From NCBI GenBank assembly GCA_032622095.1, contig CP136066.1:56264609-56328608 (forward strand): DNA of 64,000 nucleotides. Direction: 5' to 3'. The DNA comes from Siphonodentalium dalli (Eukaryota; Mollusca; Scaphopoda; Gadilida; Siphonodentaliidae). Of the stretch, positions 35,936 through 46,450 are shown in pieces (position 1 is the first letter of the stretch; every line of letters starts with the position of its first letter). The notes below the pieces were generated by a model. It was not told the origin of the DNA and did not search any database. It saw nothing but the letters and a program-made list of their open reading frames with translations. A program made the position numbers and the translations under genes.

Positions 35936-36141
35936 AAACTCGCTCGTTAAAAAAAAACGATTATTTCGATTCCCCACGAAAACTAAATCCGAGAAAATCC
36001 TCAATGTTGTTCAAAATTGCTTATCAGAAATAGAGATCTATAGTCCATAAGCCAATCGTGAAAATGTCAAGTTTCGTTGCATCTCCCTCGCATTTTTCAT
36101 TTCAGGCAATTCTTCAAGGATTGTCCACTTATAAATGGACA

Positions 36142-36146
36142 ATCGG
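36142..36146. repeat. BEL target-site duplication, left copy
   Basis: ATCGG directly before the left LTR; repeated at 41106-41110. Confidence 0.85.
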
Positions 36147-37317
36147 TGTTTCGCTCAGGTCGATCAAATGAACAACGCCATGGTTGTATAACTTTAATAA
36201 TTTATTGTTTCAAGCTATAAAGAAAAGAAAACTAGTATTACAATGATGCAGTGTGAAGCAGAGTGAAGTGAAGACCACATGAATGCGACATAGTTAATAC
36301 ATTAGATACAACCAAAATGCGACATGATAGCTACCAAACATGACACAACAAAACTGAGAAATTGTAGCAACATACTTATGATAAATATATTCAGAAACCA
36401 CCGCAGGACAACATGGATATAACAAAAAAGGCTAATAAATATCTCACATGAAAATGGCCTAATTATAACAACACACCTCACTTGCGAATGCATAAGGCAA
36501 TTACATACATACACCACAAAAAGGCCAATATCTCACACGCAAATGGCTACATTACTAACACATACAAAAGAGCACATCACACACGAATGAACACGATATT
36601 TATAGACATACTACAGCATACATGTTGAATGCAAATACACACATTACCAACTATATGTACATGATAGAGCAGGGAGTGAGAAAGTAGTAAAGATATAAAG
36701 CACAAAGTCAAGAGTAAGATAAAAAAGAAATGATAGGGGTAAATTAATATACATGTTATGAGTACAATCACTTACACAATAGCGGGCATTTGACCGAGAG
36801 CGTTCATTGGTAATGTTCCGGAAGAATAGTAGCAGACTGTTGACGATGGGTTTATTTAAAGATCAAACATCCCTGGTGATGGAAGCATAGCGAGAATCCA
36901 AGTTTTCGATAGAAGATGAACCGTTGAAGTCTGGGATAGCGATTGTGTGCGTATATCGTTGAAGTGTTGAGATGATACAACTAATTGGTCTCAGTTAGTA
37001 GAGCATACCACAGAACGGCACTTATTCACCGAGTCAAGTAGCCAAGACCAAAGTAAAGACAGCAGGATTCATGTTCAACCACACGCATCAATAAAACACT
37101 GATCACTATGATCTGCGTGTGTCCACACCTCTCTTCCAGCTATTTAGCACCGTCCATGTTTCACACCTGGCAGGATTATCATGCAGGCACGACATTAGCA
37201 GTTTTCCAGAAATATCCACAAGCGTGCGACAAGCATATTGATGACCAGGAATCAATTGGGATCCGAATGACTGTAGAGTTCGAACAACCTTAACACATAT
37301 TATCACAAAGTGATACA
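36147..37317 (-). repeat. BEL 3' LTR
   Basis: 1171 bp. In element orientation it starts TGTATCACTTTGTGATAA and ends GAGCGAAACA. TATAAATA on the minus strand near 36605-36598 is a candidate core promoter, and AATAAA near 36209-36204 is a candidate poly(A) signal; both are sequence suggestions only. Confidence 0.92.
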
Positions 37318-39919
37318 CTCCCCCGCCGAAATGATAGTGTTGCTGGACCAACCGATCGACACTCGCATATAGACGTTTTGTAACAAGGTCACTGTTGCAG
37401 TATGAACATATCGTCATATGGCGCACATTGAATTTTGAGGCTCTCTTCAGTCGTTGACACATTGATACACGAATGAGATGTCCACTGTGTGTAACACAGT
37501 CTGAAGAGGACGAAATGAAGGTATGCAGAGAACCAATATCCTCGGTGTGTACCATCCTTGTAAGAGAGTTGACACAATAACCTTTAAACATTGGCTGCAT
37601 CCAAATACAAACATCGGAATGGAAACACGATACTACACTGGTCTTCTGTATTCCATGCTCAACCCCACAAAGCAGCGATACAGATGGGTTCCCAATTAGA
37701 GAAACGAACAATACGACAAGAGCAAGAAAAGCCAGTGGATTACCGGCTACTATGCATTTACAGTTATCTACGACTCTGTGCATAGCGAATGGGCGTTTTT
37801 TCCTTGTTTTCGAACCTGCTCGATCATCACTAAACCGACTATGAAATAGCACTGAGTGTCGACACACACTATCTTCCTGAGAATTTACTTGCATATTGTT
37901 TAAGCGATCGGTAAATTTATCAACATGATCCCCTATGTTGTCCATTTCTGTAGCATCAGACCGTTCGGATGCGATATTATCAATCAAACGTACGTGATGG
38001 AGATATGCAGAGCAGTCCTGTTTGCCAACGCCGATCAGCTTGTGATAGCCACGTATACAAAAACCGAATTGATTGTTCATCAACTGTATGTTCCCCGACT
38101 GTTGCACGATCAGAGGTAGAAGCGTGCAATGGTCGGTGCCAATCAAAAGTTCAACGTTACCAAGTGGTCGTTCAATGTCATTTATTGACACGCCCTGAAA
38201 TAAGCTAACGATACCAGAGATATCCACTTGAGTAATTGCGGATGTGATCTCCTCAATGCCAATAACACGCACATTCCATACTCTGTCACATTTGTCCGTA
38301 AGTGGAATTACATAAAGTTTGCTCTTTACAACTTCCGTAACGTTACCAACTTTGGTGACAGAAAGACTAATATCTGTTCCTGTAAGTTCAAGTGTTTCTG
38401 CCATACGGTGTGTAATCAAAGACATATTCGCTCCTGGATCCCAGAGCGTACTTACATCTACACCTTTACTTCGAACTTTGCTGACCATCAACAAACTGTT
38501 ACACAGAGAAGCATGTTCATGTTGTTGCATACAACTAAAACGGCCGTGCGAGAACAGTCCATGTGTGGGACCACCAGTTACACGTGTATGCAAAGCAGGG
38601 TGGTGCATCTCGGTACACGGCACACTTGATTCATTGTCAACAATACCACATGGTTTATTTTGTTCGCACTGGTTTGATCGGTGATTTAACATCAAGCAAC
38701 TTTCACACGCACCATTATTTCTCACAAGATCTAGTTTAATTGTCCTGTCAAGTTTTGCGAATGCTATACATGAACTAATTCCATGCGTGTCACTCAAATG
38801 GTACCAACATTTTCGTGCACTCGAAACTGGCTGTTTCATTGCAAACACTTCAGCGTCGGGGTTCAGCCTTGTCCCATCAGTGTCGCGAGTATGCGATGTT
38901 TGTATCGAATGAACGAGTTGTTTGATCAGTTCAGTGTTACTACGGAGCTGTTCATTGAAAATGCTCATCGTGTCATTCATACTAGACTCATTAAAGTCTT
39001 TGCTTTCCACTGAAGAGTTATGGACGTTTTTGTTCACATGCGTGTGGTCAGAATAGTTCAGCATGTATTCAAAAGCGGACTTCTCTTCCAGGAGAAAATC
39101 CATAAAAATAGAGAAATCTACAATAGATCTCGATTTACGATTTCGTTGTTTCTTGATTGTCCAAACACGCCTCTGTATGGATGGCAGCAATTTTTCAATC
39201 ATTGTGACCACGGTGGAATTATTCATTTCATGGCTCAACTTAGCCTGTTTCATGTCAAGCCAGCATCGTTCAACAATTTCAACCATTCGAATAAATTCAC
39301 GGTTGTCACCATCTGGAATTTCATGGAGCATAGCTATATCATGGAGAATAACTTCAGTTAGTTTTTCGGGACAGCCATATTTCGACTCCAATCTATCGAC
39401 CATTTTGTCATAATTATCATCGACGCATAATACAGTTGCAAGCGCGTCCCCACATAAACAACTTTTGAGTGCGAATGGATCATTGCCAAAGGCTGGAATC
39501 ATATGTCTGCGAAAATCGCGCAGAAAGCTCGGATACTCCCGAACGTTTCCACCGAAGGACGGTGGATCAAGTTTCTTAATTCTCAGCGCATGAGATGTGA
39601 CAGCCTGAGAAGTATGTTCAGTTTTTCTGGCTGTAAGTTTTAGTCTGTTGTGCACAAGAGATTTTATATCAAAAAGTTCCTTGTAACATCTATCCAGGTC
39701 CTCCAATAATACATGTCTTTTATCAGGTTCACTGACCGAATCAATAATGTCATCAGTCCTAGCCTCAAGCAAATTAAAAGTTTCATTCAACTGGTCCAAA
39801 ATTTCCCGAACAATATCTTCATCGGCGTCAGAGTAGCAATCGATTAATCGTTTTAGAATGCGAGAAAATTTATCCCTTGCGTGTCCACGCAGTTTCTGTT
39901 CCTGTCCACAGTTCTCCAT
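37106..39919 (-). CDS. BEL Gag-protease polyprotein, open into the 3' LTR
   Basis: About 937 residues from the ATG at 39919 (MENCGQEQ), the first ATG inside the element body; an in-frame ATG 36 nt upstream lies in the LTR. Residue numbers below count from that upstream ATG. Residues 125-300 (KKLDPPSFGGNVREYPSFLRDF ... KYG ... IEKLLP) match the Gag-like region common to BEL/Pao (DUF1759 type). Residues 383-450 carry Cys/His groups (CWYH ... CESCLMLNH ... C). The protease-like region (DUF1758 type) starts at 505 with WDPGANMSLIT and ends near 640 with NQFGFCIRGYH. The usual D-S/T-G is D-P-G here. Then comes a basic stretch, a hydrophobic segment at about 734-762 and a Cys-rich tail. The last 70 residues are encoded by the LTR. 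Gag forms the particle and PR cleaves it; what the tail does is unknown. Confidence 0.85.
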   Translation of the reverse strand: MENCGQEQKLRGHARDKFSRILKRLIDCYSDADEDIVREILDQLNETFNLLEARTDDIIDSVSEPDKRHVLLEDLDRCYKELFDIKSLVHNRLKLTARKTEHTSQAVTSHALRIKKLDPPSFGGNVREYPSFLRDFRRHMIPAFGNDPFALKSCLCGDALATVLCVDDNYDKMVDRLESKYGCPEKLTEVILHDIAMLHEIPDGDNREFIRMVEIVERCWLDMKQAKLSHEMNNSTVVTMIEKLLPSIQRRVWTIKKQRNRKSRSIVDFSIFMDFLLEEKSAFEYMLNYSDHTHVNKNVHNSSVESKDFNESSMNDTMSIFNEQLRSNTELIKQLVHSIQTSHTRDTDGTRLNPDAEVFAMKQPVSSARKCWYHLSDTHGISSCIAFAKLDRTIKLDLVRNNGACESCLMLNHRSNQCEQNKPCGIVDNESSVPCTEMHHPALHTRVTGGPTHGLFSHGRFSCMQQHEHASLCNSLLMVSKVRSKGVDVSTLWDPGANMSLITHRMAETLELTGTDISLSVTKVGNVTEVVKSKLYVIPLTDKCDRVWNVRVIGIEEITSAITQVDISGIVSLFQGVSINDIERPLGNVELLIGTDHCTLLPLIVQQSGNIQLMNNQFGFCIRGYHKLIGVGKQDCSAYLHHVRLIDNIASERSDATEMDNIGDHVDKFTDRLNNMQVNSQEDSVCRHSVLFHSRFSDDRAGSKTRKKRPFAMHRVVDNCKCIVAGNPLAFLALVVLFVSLIGNPSVSLLCGVEHGIQKTSVVSCFHSDVCIWMQPMFKGYCVNSLTRMVHTEDIGSLHTFISSSSDCVTHSGHLIRVSMCQRLKRASKFNVRHMTICSYCNSDLVTKRLYASVDRLVQQHYHFGGGVYHFVIICVKVVRTLQSFGSQLIPGHQYACRTLVDISGKLLMSCLHDNPARCETWTVLNSWKRGVDTRRS
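37318..37331 (-). other. Polypurine tract
   Basis: On the minus strand GGCGGGGGAG ends directly at the 3' LTR, where plus-strand synthesis would be primed. It is short and contains one C. Confidence 0.6.
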
Positions 39920-39934
39920 CCCCTTGTCTTGAAA

Positions 39935-41105
39935 TGTTTCGCTCAGGTCGATCAAATGAACAACGCCATGGTTGTATAACTTTAATAATTTATTGTTTCA
40001 AGCTATAAAGAAAAGAAAACTAGTATTACAATGATGCAGTGTGAAGCAGAGTGAAGTGAAGACCACATGAATGCGACATAGTTAATACATTAGATACAAC
40101 CAAAATGCGACATGATAGCTACCAAACATGACACAACAAAACTGAGAAATTGTAGCAACATACTTATGATAAATATATTCAGAAACCACCGCAGGACAAC
40201 ATGGATATAACAAAAAAGGCTAATAAATATCTCACATGAAAATGGCCTAATTATAACAACACACCTCACTTGCGAATGCATAAGGCAATTACATACATAC
40301 ACCACAAAAAGGCCAATATCTCACACGCAAATGGCTACATTACTAACACATACAAAAGAGCACATCACACACGAATGAACACGATATTTATAGACATACT
40401 ACAGCATACATGTTGAATGCAAATACACACATTACCAACTATATGTACATGATAGAGCAGGGAGTGAGAAAGTAGTAAAGATATAAAGCACAAAGTCAAG
40501 AGTAAGATAAAAAAGAAATGATAGGGGTAAATTAATATACATGTTATGAGTACAATCACTTACACAATAGCGGGCATTTGACCGAGAGCGTTCATTGGTA
40601 ATGTTCCGGAAGAATAGTAGCAGACTGTTGACGATGGGTTTATTTAAAGATCAAACATCCCTGGTGATGGAAGCATAGCGAGAATCCAAGTTTTCGATAG
40701 AAGATGAACCGTTGAAGTCTGGGATAGCGATTGTGTGCGTATATCGTTGAAGTGTTGAGATGATACAACTAATTGGTCTCAGTTAGTAGAGCATACCACA
40801 GAACGGCACTTATTCACCGAGTCAAGTAGCCAAGACCAAAGTAAAGACAGCAGGATTCATGTTCAACCACACGCATCAATAAAACACTGATCACTATGAT
40901 CTGCGTGTGTCCACACCTCTCTTCCAGCTATTTAGCACCGTCCATGTTTCACACCTGGCAGGATTATCATGCAGGCACGACATTAGCAGTTTTCCAGAAA
41001 TATCCACAAGCGTGCGACAAGCATATTGATGACCAGGAATCAATTGGGATCCGAATGACTGTAGAGTTCGAACAACCTTAACACATATTATCACAAAGTG
41101 ATACA
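39935..41105 (-). repeat. BEL 5' LTR
   Basis: 1171 bp, same length as the 3' LTR with no difference noticed. The body starts TTTCAAGACAAGGGGATGGAG; a primer-binding site could start at TGGAGAACTG, which overlaps the Gag ATG, but I cannot name the tRNA. Confidence 0.92.
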
Positions 41106-41110
41106 ATCGG
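41106..41110. repeat. BEL target-site duplication, right copy
   Basis: ATCGG, same as 36142-36146. Confidence 0.85.
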
Positions 41111-41297
41111 TACCTAAAATGGTCATTAATAAATGGACAATCCAACCACGCGTGGCACGCGAACTTGGGATTGTCCACTAAATGAAGACATGTTTTGGTA
41201 ATCCTGCATGTTTGCTTCATATTTAATATGAAGGGCAATAACTCTATAAATAATATCAATTTGCTAAATAACGGTGATTTGTATGAGAAGTGTTTTT

Positions 41298-41402
41298 GAC
41301 GAAATAACGGAGATATTTGAAGAAGAGTTGTTGACGAAATAACGGAAATATTTGAAGAAGAGTTGTTGACGAAATAACGGAAATATTCGAAGAAGTGTTT
41401 TT
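41298..41402 (+). repeat. 35-bp minisatellite, three units
   Basis: Units start GACGAAATAACGGA and continue ATATTTGAAGAAGAGTTGTT; starts at 41298, 41333 and 41368. A partly degenerate inverted copy (CTTCAAATATCTCCGTTATTT) lies at 50475-50545 directly after the 50378 repeat. Confidence 0.85.
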
Positions 41403-41682
41403 AAAGAGCGTATCAAGGAAGACTACTATTGAGTTTCTATATCGACATATAGTGGAGCACTGCAAATGTATTTGGTGTTATTGATATCTACTAAACTCAT
41501 GTAATGACAAGGAAATGTGTGCAAGCACACACATACAACAGTTCTGGTGGTGTATCTTTGTCCATTTTCACATATTTGAGAACAATCTAATAATTTGTCC
41601 CAATTTTTTCAAAACTTTTCAAACTTATGACACACTTCTAGGTCTCGTCAACCGGACAATTTTTTTTAATCAACAATGATGT

Positions 41683-41756
41683 TAGGCCAATGTATTCTCT
41701 TATGTATGTGAGCCTCCCTATCGGAGACTCGCTTATATAAGATAATGAATAGGCAA
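41683..41756 (+). repeat. Diverged copy of the 42.2-kb arm
   Basis: GTTAGGCCAATGTATTCTCT then ATGTATGTGAGCCTCCCTAT, related to 42208-42296. Confidence 0.6.
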
Positions 41757-41948
41757 ATGGTTATCGCAAAATTTCAAGAAGCACCAGTCATGGGAGGGTT
41801 AAAGTCGTGTGTATCCGATCAACTTAGTTCAGGCAGCGCCGATTCGATTAATAATCGATAGTTGGATAGCATCATTCCATTCGCTATGAACTTTCTCAAT
41901 TCCCATGTAGCAATGTGGAAATTTGGTCTGATGGATTGTTAAGTTTTA

Positions 41949-42351
41949 TGTGACCCGCCATATCATAGGTCGCCTCGCATATATAAGAGAATGCATTGGC
42001 CTAACAATTTTTTATCTTGTTTTTTAAATAAATGTTTCTTACAATTTTTAGGACATAAAATAAAAAAACATCCATTACCCTGCAGGGAGCCCCACACATA
42101 TATAGAATCATATAGAAGAGTGTCGTCTGCTCATGTTTGTCTGGGGCTCTGTATGGGTGAAATTATAAAATTGTTAAAGAATACAAGAAAAAATTATTAA
42201 AATTGTAAAAAATTGTTAGGCCAATGCATTCTCTTATATATGCGAGGCGACCTATGGTCGACTCGCATACATTGTATATAAGTGAATGCATTGGCACAGG
42301 GTAAAAAAAATCCCGACTTACGACTGGATTTGATATGGCGGGTCACATATA
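41949..42351. mobile_element. Palindromic (MITE-like) element, about 400 bp
   Basis: The outer arms TGTGACCCGCCATATCA (41951) and TGATATGGCGGGTCACA (42335) are inverted. The inner arms of about 48 bp are near-perfect: ATAGGTCGCCTCGCATATAT ... GCATTGGCCTAAC at 41964-42010 against its reverse complement at 42210-42258. A loop of about 200 bp carries GGGAGCCCCACA/TGTCTGGGGCTC. No ORF believed real. Confidence 0.7.
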
Positions 42352-42466
42352 CGAAGTGTCAGGACCACATATCTGTTGTATCACATGGGGAGGGTTAACG
42401 CAGGTAAAACGAAATGCATGTTGTTCCGACCACGGAAATCCAAATTATCGCTGGAATTAAAGACAT

Positions 42467-42690
42467 ATTATGGACCTCTTTGGGTGTGTGACACTGACAA
42501 GTTTACAACCAGGCACTATGCCAACTAGAGGAAAATTTCAAGCAAATCAACCATAAAACGCCATAGAAAACATCGTCTGAACTACGCTCAATTGTAAATA
42601 TTTACATCTTGATTCGGGACGCAACTGTCGCGATAAACTAACGAAAATGATTTCGCATCCGAGAGTCACTGAATTTAATTTAAATTTTAG
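42467..42690 (+). repeat. Dispersed repeat family R1, copy 2
   Basis: Shares GCCAACT-GAG, AATTTCAAGCAAATC, CTCAATTGTAAATATTTAC and GATTCGGGACGCAACT with 63735-63970. Confidence 0.75.
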
Positions 42691-42871
42691 AATGACGACG
42701 TGTGTTGTTAATTCTTATATACTACTTGTAAAATAACTACTTTGAGCAAGATTATACTCCATTTCTATTTGATCACCCTACCGGAGTGTTTCGTATCACT
42801 TTAAGTATTGGTTCGACACATTTGGAGTTGGTGAACGATGTAAATTTTTCATCCACCGGGAAAACTTTGAA

Positions 42872-43125
42872 ATGTCAAGATCATCTAAGTGGAAAGGTAT
42901 CAAAGCAATGTTCTTCTTAACTCAATCGCTTGGGTCTAAAATGCAATTATCTATACCAACAAAGAGTAAACTATTCGACAAATTAATAAAACCCATTTTA
43001 TTATCATTTGCATTATGCAACTGCCCATTAAGATGTATTGCAAATTGCAATAACATCTTGTAACTTGTATCTTGACCCGATCCTTATTCCATTCATTAAA
43101 TCCAATCTATAATAATAATAATGAT
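42872..43125 (+). pseudogene. Small LINE ORF2 relic
   Basis: The frame 42872-43010 ends in IPTKSKLFDKLIKPILL, which resembles the LINE block LFDSLIKPILLYG that follows the RT domain. The match is lost after that. An (AAT)n run at 43109-43125 may be the 3' tail. This is a third or fourth LINE family member in the window, heavily decayed. Confidence 0.55.
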
Positions 43126-43344
43126 ATGCAGCGGTCATTGTATAACATTAACTAGTGTCAGGTGTACCCAACCCCAGCTTATAGCGAAATCTACTAAACT
43201 CTTCCTGTCAATTAGGTCTGGACGAGTTTTGTGAATTTCACTAAAAACTGGGAACGAGTTGTTTATATATCTTGCATGTATTTTTATATATGGCAAGAAA
43301 CGTGAGCAAAACGTTAAGGGGGTATGTTTTTGTCCATGTAGAAA

Positions 43345-44375
43345 GCCTTGATACAGAGCAGGACAAGCGTTACAAAAGCTGATAAAACATATTTTTATTT
43401 TTCATTGTTATCTGCGTCTCAGTAGTAACCCTTGGGACATGGATACAAACGTTACAGAAGTTTAAAGAATCGTTTTTATTTCTAGTGATTATCTGCGTCC
43501 CAGTAGTAACCCTTGATACAGAGCGATACAAGCGCTACATAAGTTAAAGAACCGTTTTTATTTCTAGTGATTATCTGCGTCCCAGTAGTAACCCTTGATA
43601 CAGAGCGATACAAGCGTTACAGAAGTTTAAGGAACCGTTTTTATTTCTAGTGATTATCTGCGTCCCAGTAGTAACCCTTGATACAGAGCGATACAAGCGC
43701 TACATAAGTTAAAGAATCGTTTTTATTTCTAGTGATTATCTGCGTCCCAGTAATAACCCTTGACACAAAGCGATACAAGCGTTACAGAAGTTAAAGAATC
43801 GTTTTTATTTCTCATCGTTATCTGCGTCCCAGTAGTAACCCTTGATACAGAGCGATACAAGCGCTACATAAGCTAAAGAATCGTTTTTATTTCTAGTGAT
43901 TATCTGCGTCCCAGTAGTAACCCCGGCTTGATACAGAGCGATACAAGCGTTACAGAAGTTTGAGGAACCGTTTTTATTTCTAGTGATTATCTGCGTCCCA
44001 GTAGTAACCCTTGATACCGAGCGATACAAGCGCTACATAAGTTAAAGAACCGTTTTTATTTCTAGTGATTATCTGCGTCCCAGTAGTAACCCTTGATACA
44101 GAGCGATACAAGCGCTACATAAGTTAAAGAACCGTTTTTATTTCTAGTGATTATCTGCGTCCCAGTAGTAACCCTTGATACAGAGCGATACAAGCGCTAC
44201 AGAAGTTAAAGAATCGTTTTTATTTCTAGTGATTATCTGAGTCCCAGTAGTAACCCTTGATACAGAGCGACACAAGCGTTACAGAAGTTTAAGGAATCGT
44301 TTTTATTTATCATCGTTATCTGCGTCCCAGTAGTAACCCTTGGGACAGAGCGATACAAGCGTTACAGAAACTTGT
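43345..44375 (-). repeat. 81-bp tandem array, about 12-13 units
   Basis: Very regular 81-bp period. In plus-strand text each unit has GTAACCCTTGATACAGAGCG, ATACAAGCG, TACA-AAGTTAAAGAA and CGTTTTTATTT, then ATTATCTGCGTCCCAGTA. On the minus strand each unit holds the peptide-like segment KGYYWDADN followed by a stop in most units, then AATAAA. 81 is a multiple of three, yet most units have stops, so the array as a whole is not a coding repeat. Confidence 0.92.
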
Positions 44376-45839
44376 AGAAATGATTTTATTCCTTGTCGCA
44401 TTCTGATTTCCATGAGAGCAAATCGTTTCATGCATGTTGTGAACTTGTGAGTCTTGTGAATGTCAGTGTAGAGTCCAGATATACCCATATATATTATACC
44501 CATATATTTCGAGCTTCCGTTATAACGCAAATTACGCAACATATAGACATAATGTGAACATGACTCCGGTATAGCTGACATTGGTATTCACTGCACGGGC
44601 TCAAATTTGGGGTTCTCCATTTTAAGGGCATATCATAGAAAACTTTTATGTGACTATATCGTTGGATTCTGGCATATAGTATGGATGTTGGATATATCTG
44701 GACGATCATGCATCTGGACATGACTCATGTATAGTTTCCTTAGGTTAGACTGCACTGCTCAAATTTGGGGTTCATCATTTTAAGGGTCCATCATAGAAAA
44801 TGGGTATGTGCCTATATCTTTGGATTCTGGTATATAATATGGATATTGGGACATATCTGGACCATCATGATCCTGCATATGGACATGACTCAATACCATA
44901 GTAATCGGGTGGTGGGTAGTTTAGTAAAATATGTTTTGTAAAATTTACCCAAGATATGATAATACACCATGCATTGGGTTAATCTGAAATCATCTGTGCA
45001 GTGAAATAATTTCGCGCGTTATTTTTCTAAGTTCACAGTGAAACTCGCGTTATTTATATTTTTCCCCTCAGTGTTGTCAAATTGGACGCTGAGTTGAAAG
45101 ACGTTTCGTGCCATTAATGGCTTGTTGCCTGTTGAATACCGGTACCATGCCAGCATAATATACACCAAATACAACTCAATTTTGTTTGTTTGTTCGTTGT
45201 CTGTCCGGCTATGGGTGGCCAGACGGGGAGTGTCACTGGATAGCTGGTGTCTTAAGAAGGCACTAATAATTTATTAATTTAACAAAATAATTGAGTATAT
45301 GCCCAAAATGCATATGGTTGGAATCGGGACGTTGAATATTGATTCACAAGGTAAATTGACCAAATGAGTGTCACTCACGGAATACTTAAAGGGCCACTAC
45401 TAAACAATTTTAATTAAACAATTAATAATTTACCAAAAATGGTTGGACAATGGTCACTGGAAATTGGTATACAGTTGTGAATTGACACACGGAGTACCAT
45501 TGATAGATGCCGTAGAAACTAAAAGGGAACTTAAATATTATCATAAATTAGCAATAAAGAGAGCGTTGTTTGGCAGCTTAGACGATATGTAGGAACAATG
45601 GTACACATGGGTCACCTGATCAGGGGAAAATAATTGGATATATGCCTTTGATCTCAGATGACAACTTAAAAGACAGCGTTACCTTTATCCGGAGAGTTTC
45701 ATGCAATAATTATGTGATGTTTATCTCAGGTGACTAATATTTAATTTAAATGACTGGAAGGGGAACTAATAACTTACTCATTCTTTACCCCGCAACACCG
45801 GGACACCAGCTAGCTTAGTATGTCTTAGGTAATTCCCAC
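44376..45839. other. Non-coding interval
   Basis: A rough duplication of about 150 bp (TCAAATTTGGGGTTC ... TTGGATTCTGG-ATATA) occurs at 44610-44720 and 44755-44890. No gene. Confidence 0.5.
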
Positions 45840-46450
45840 CTTGGAATAATTACTTTATCCCACCAGGTTGTAATAATAATGTATAGCATTTGTAAAGCGC
45901 CTTTCCCATGAGGCCCAAAGCGCTCAAAGTTTTACAATTATTACCCTGGTGAGCCTGAACATTCAGTAACCATCTACTGCTCCCCGGGGACAGGGGGAGG
46001 TACAGCCGGGAGTATGCGAGGATACCATATGGCTAGCATACTGACAAGATCTTTCACTGCTCATTATCAGGTACCCTTGTAATGCATGGGTGGTGCAAAG
46101 CAGACACAGTACGAGCGACCTTGCTCAAGGGTCACAACTTGGCGCGAGATTCAATCAGTGTACAATCCAACAATTGCACATCGCTCAAGTCGGCCAAGCC
46201 ACTGCTGTGTGGAAACTCATAACAGACCGCCAGCCAGCCACGAACTCGCCTCGCTGTGTTGACAGCGAAGACAAGTCCAACGCGCAAACCACTGGACCAC
46301 GGAGCTCCACGGAGCTCAATAACAAGACATATTTGCCTTCGTGACTACCTTTTATTAATCACTAAAGCAACAGTTAGTCGATTGTTTTTTACGGGACCTT
46401 CCGCTTTCTTGTTATTGGTGAAGCCCCTTTATTTGGTACCACCTAAGCGC
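45840..46450. repeat. Repeat R2 copy 1, split by a LINE-tail insertion
   Basis: TTTATCCCACCAGGTTGT is separated from AACAAGACAT and TTTTATTAATCACTAAA-CAAC by 45878-46318. The uninterrupted version is at 46935-47110. Confidence 0.75.
45878..46318 (-). mobile_element. CR1/L2-like LINE 3' fragment inserted in R2
   Basis: The left end is an AAT-rich tail followed by TTTGTAAAGCGCCTTTCCCA and CCAAAGCGCTCAAAG, the inverted form of an L2-style 3' end similar to that of LINE-B (1595-1660). No protein region is recognised; the far boundary is set by comparison with the intact R2 copy. Confidence 0.65.

Larger units (their letters stand above)
36147..41105 (-). mobile_element. BEL/Pao-type LTR retrotransposon lacking RT, RNase H and integrase
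   Basis: 4.96 kb. It has two 1171-bp LTRs in direct orientation, TG...CA ends, a 5-bp ATCGG duplication, a purine-rich tract next to the 3' LTR and one ORF with BEL/Pao-type Gag and aspartic protease regions. A full BEL element is usually about 6-7 kb with pol after the protease; here the internal part is only about 2.6 kb and has no RT, RNase H or integrase motifs. It could move only with pol supplied by a relative. The LTR copies look the same wherever compared, and three long spurious frames in each LTR translate identically, which points to very recent insertion. Confidence 0.93.

Noticed and set aside
35373-36004. Five overlapping frames of 70-145 codons on both strands
   Set aside because: They come from the GC-rich tandem array, whose units lack stops in several frames.
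36302-36771. Two hydrophobic minus-strand frames (71 and 64 codons) in each LTR
   Set aside because: They are identical in both LTRs, very hydrophobic by composition and lie in a regulatory region. They are useful only as proof of LTR identity.
37591-39413. Plus-strand frames of up to 133 codons opposite the BEL ORF
   Set aside because: They are antisense shadows of the Gag-protease ORF with no motif of their own.
43345-44375. CRISPR-like array
   Set aside because: Units are 81 bp and repeat along their whole length with no variable spacers; the context is eukaryotic.
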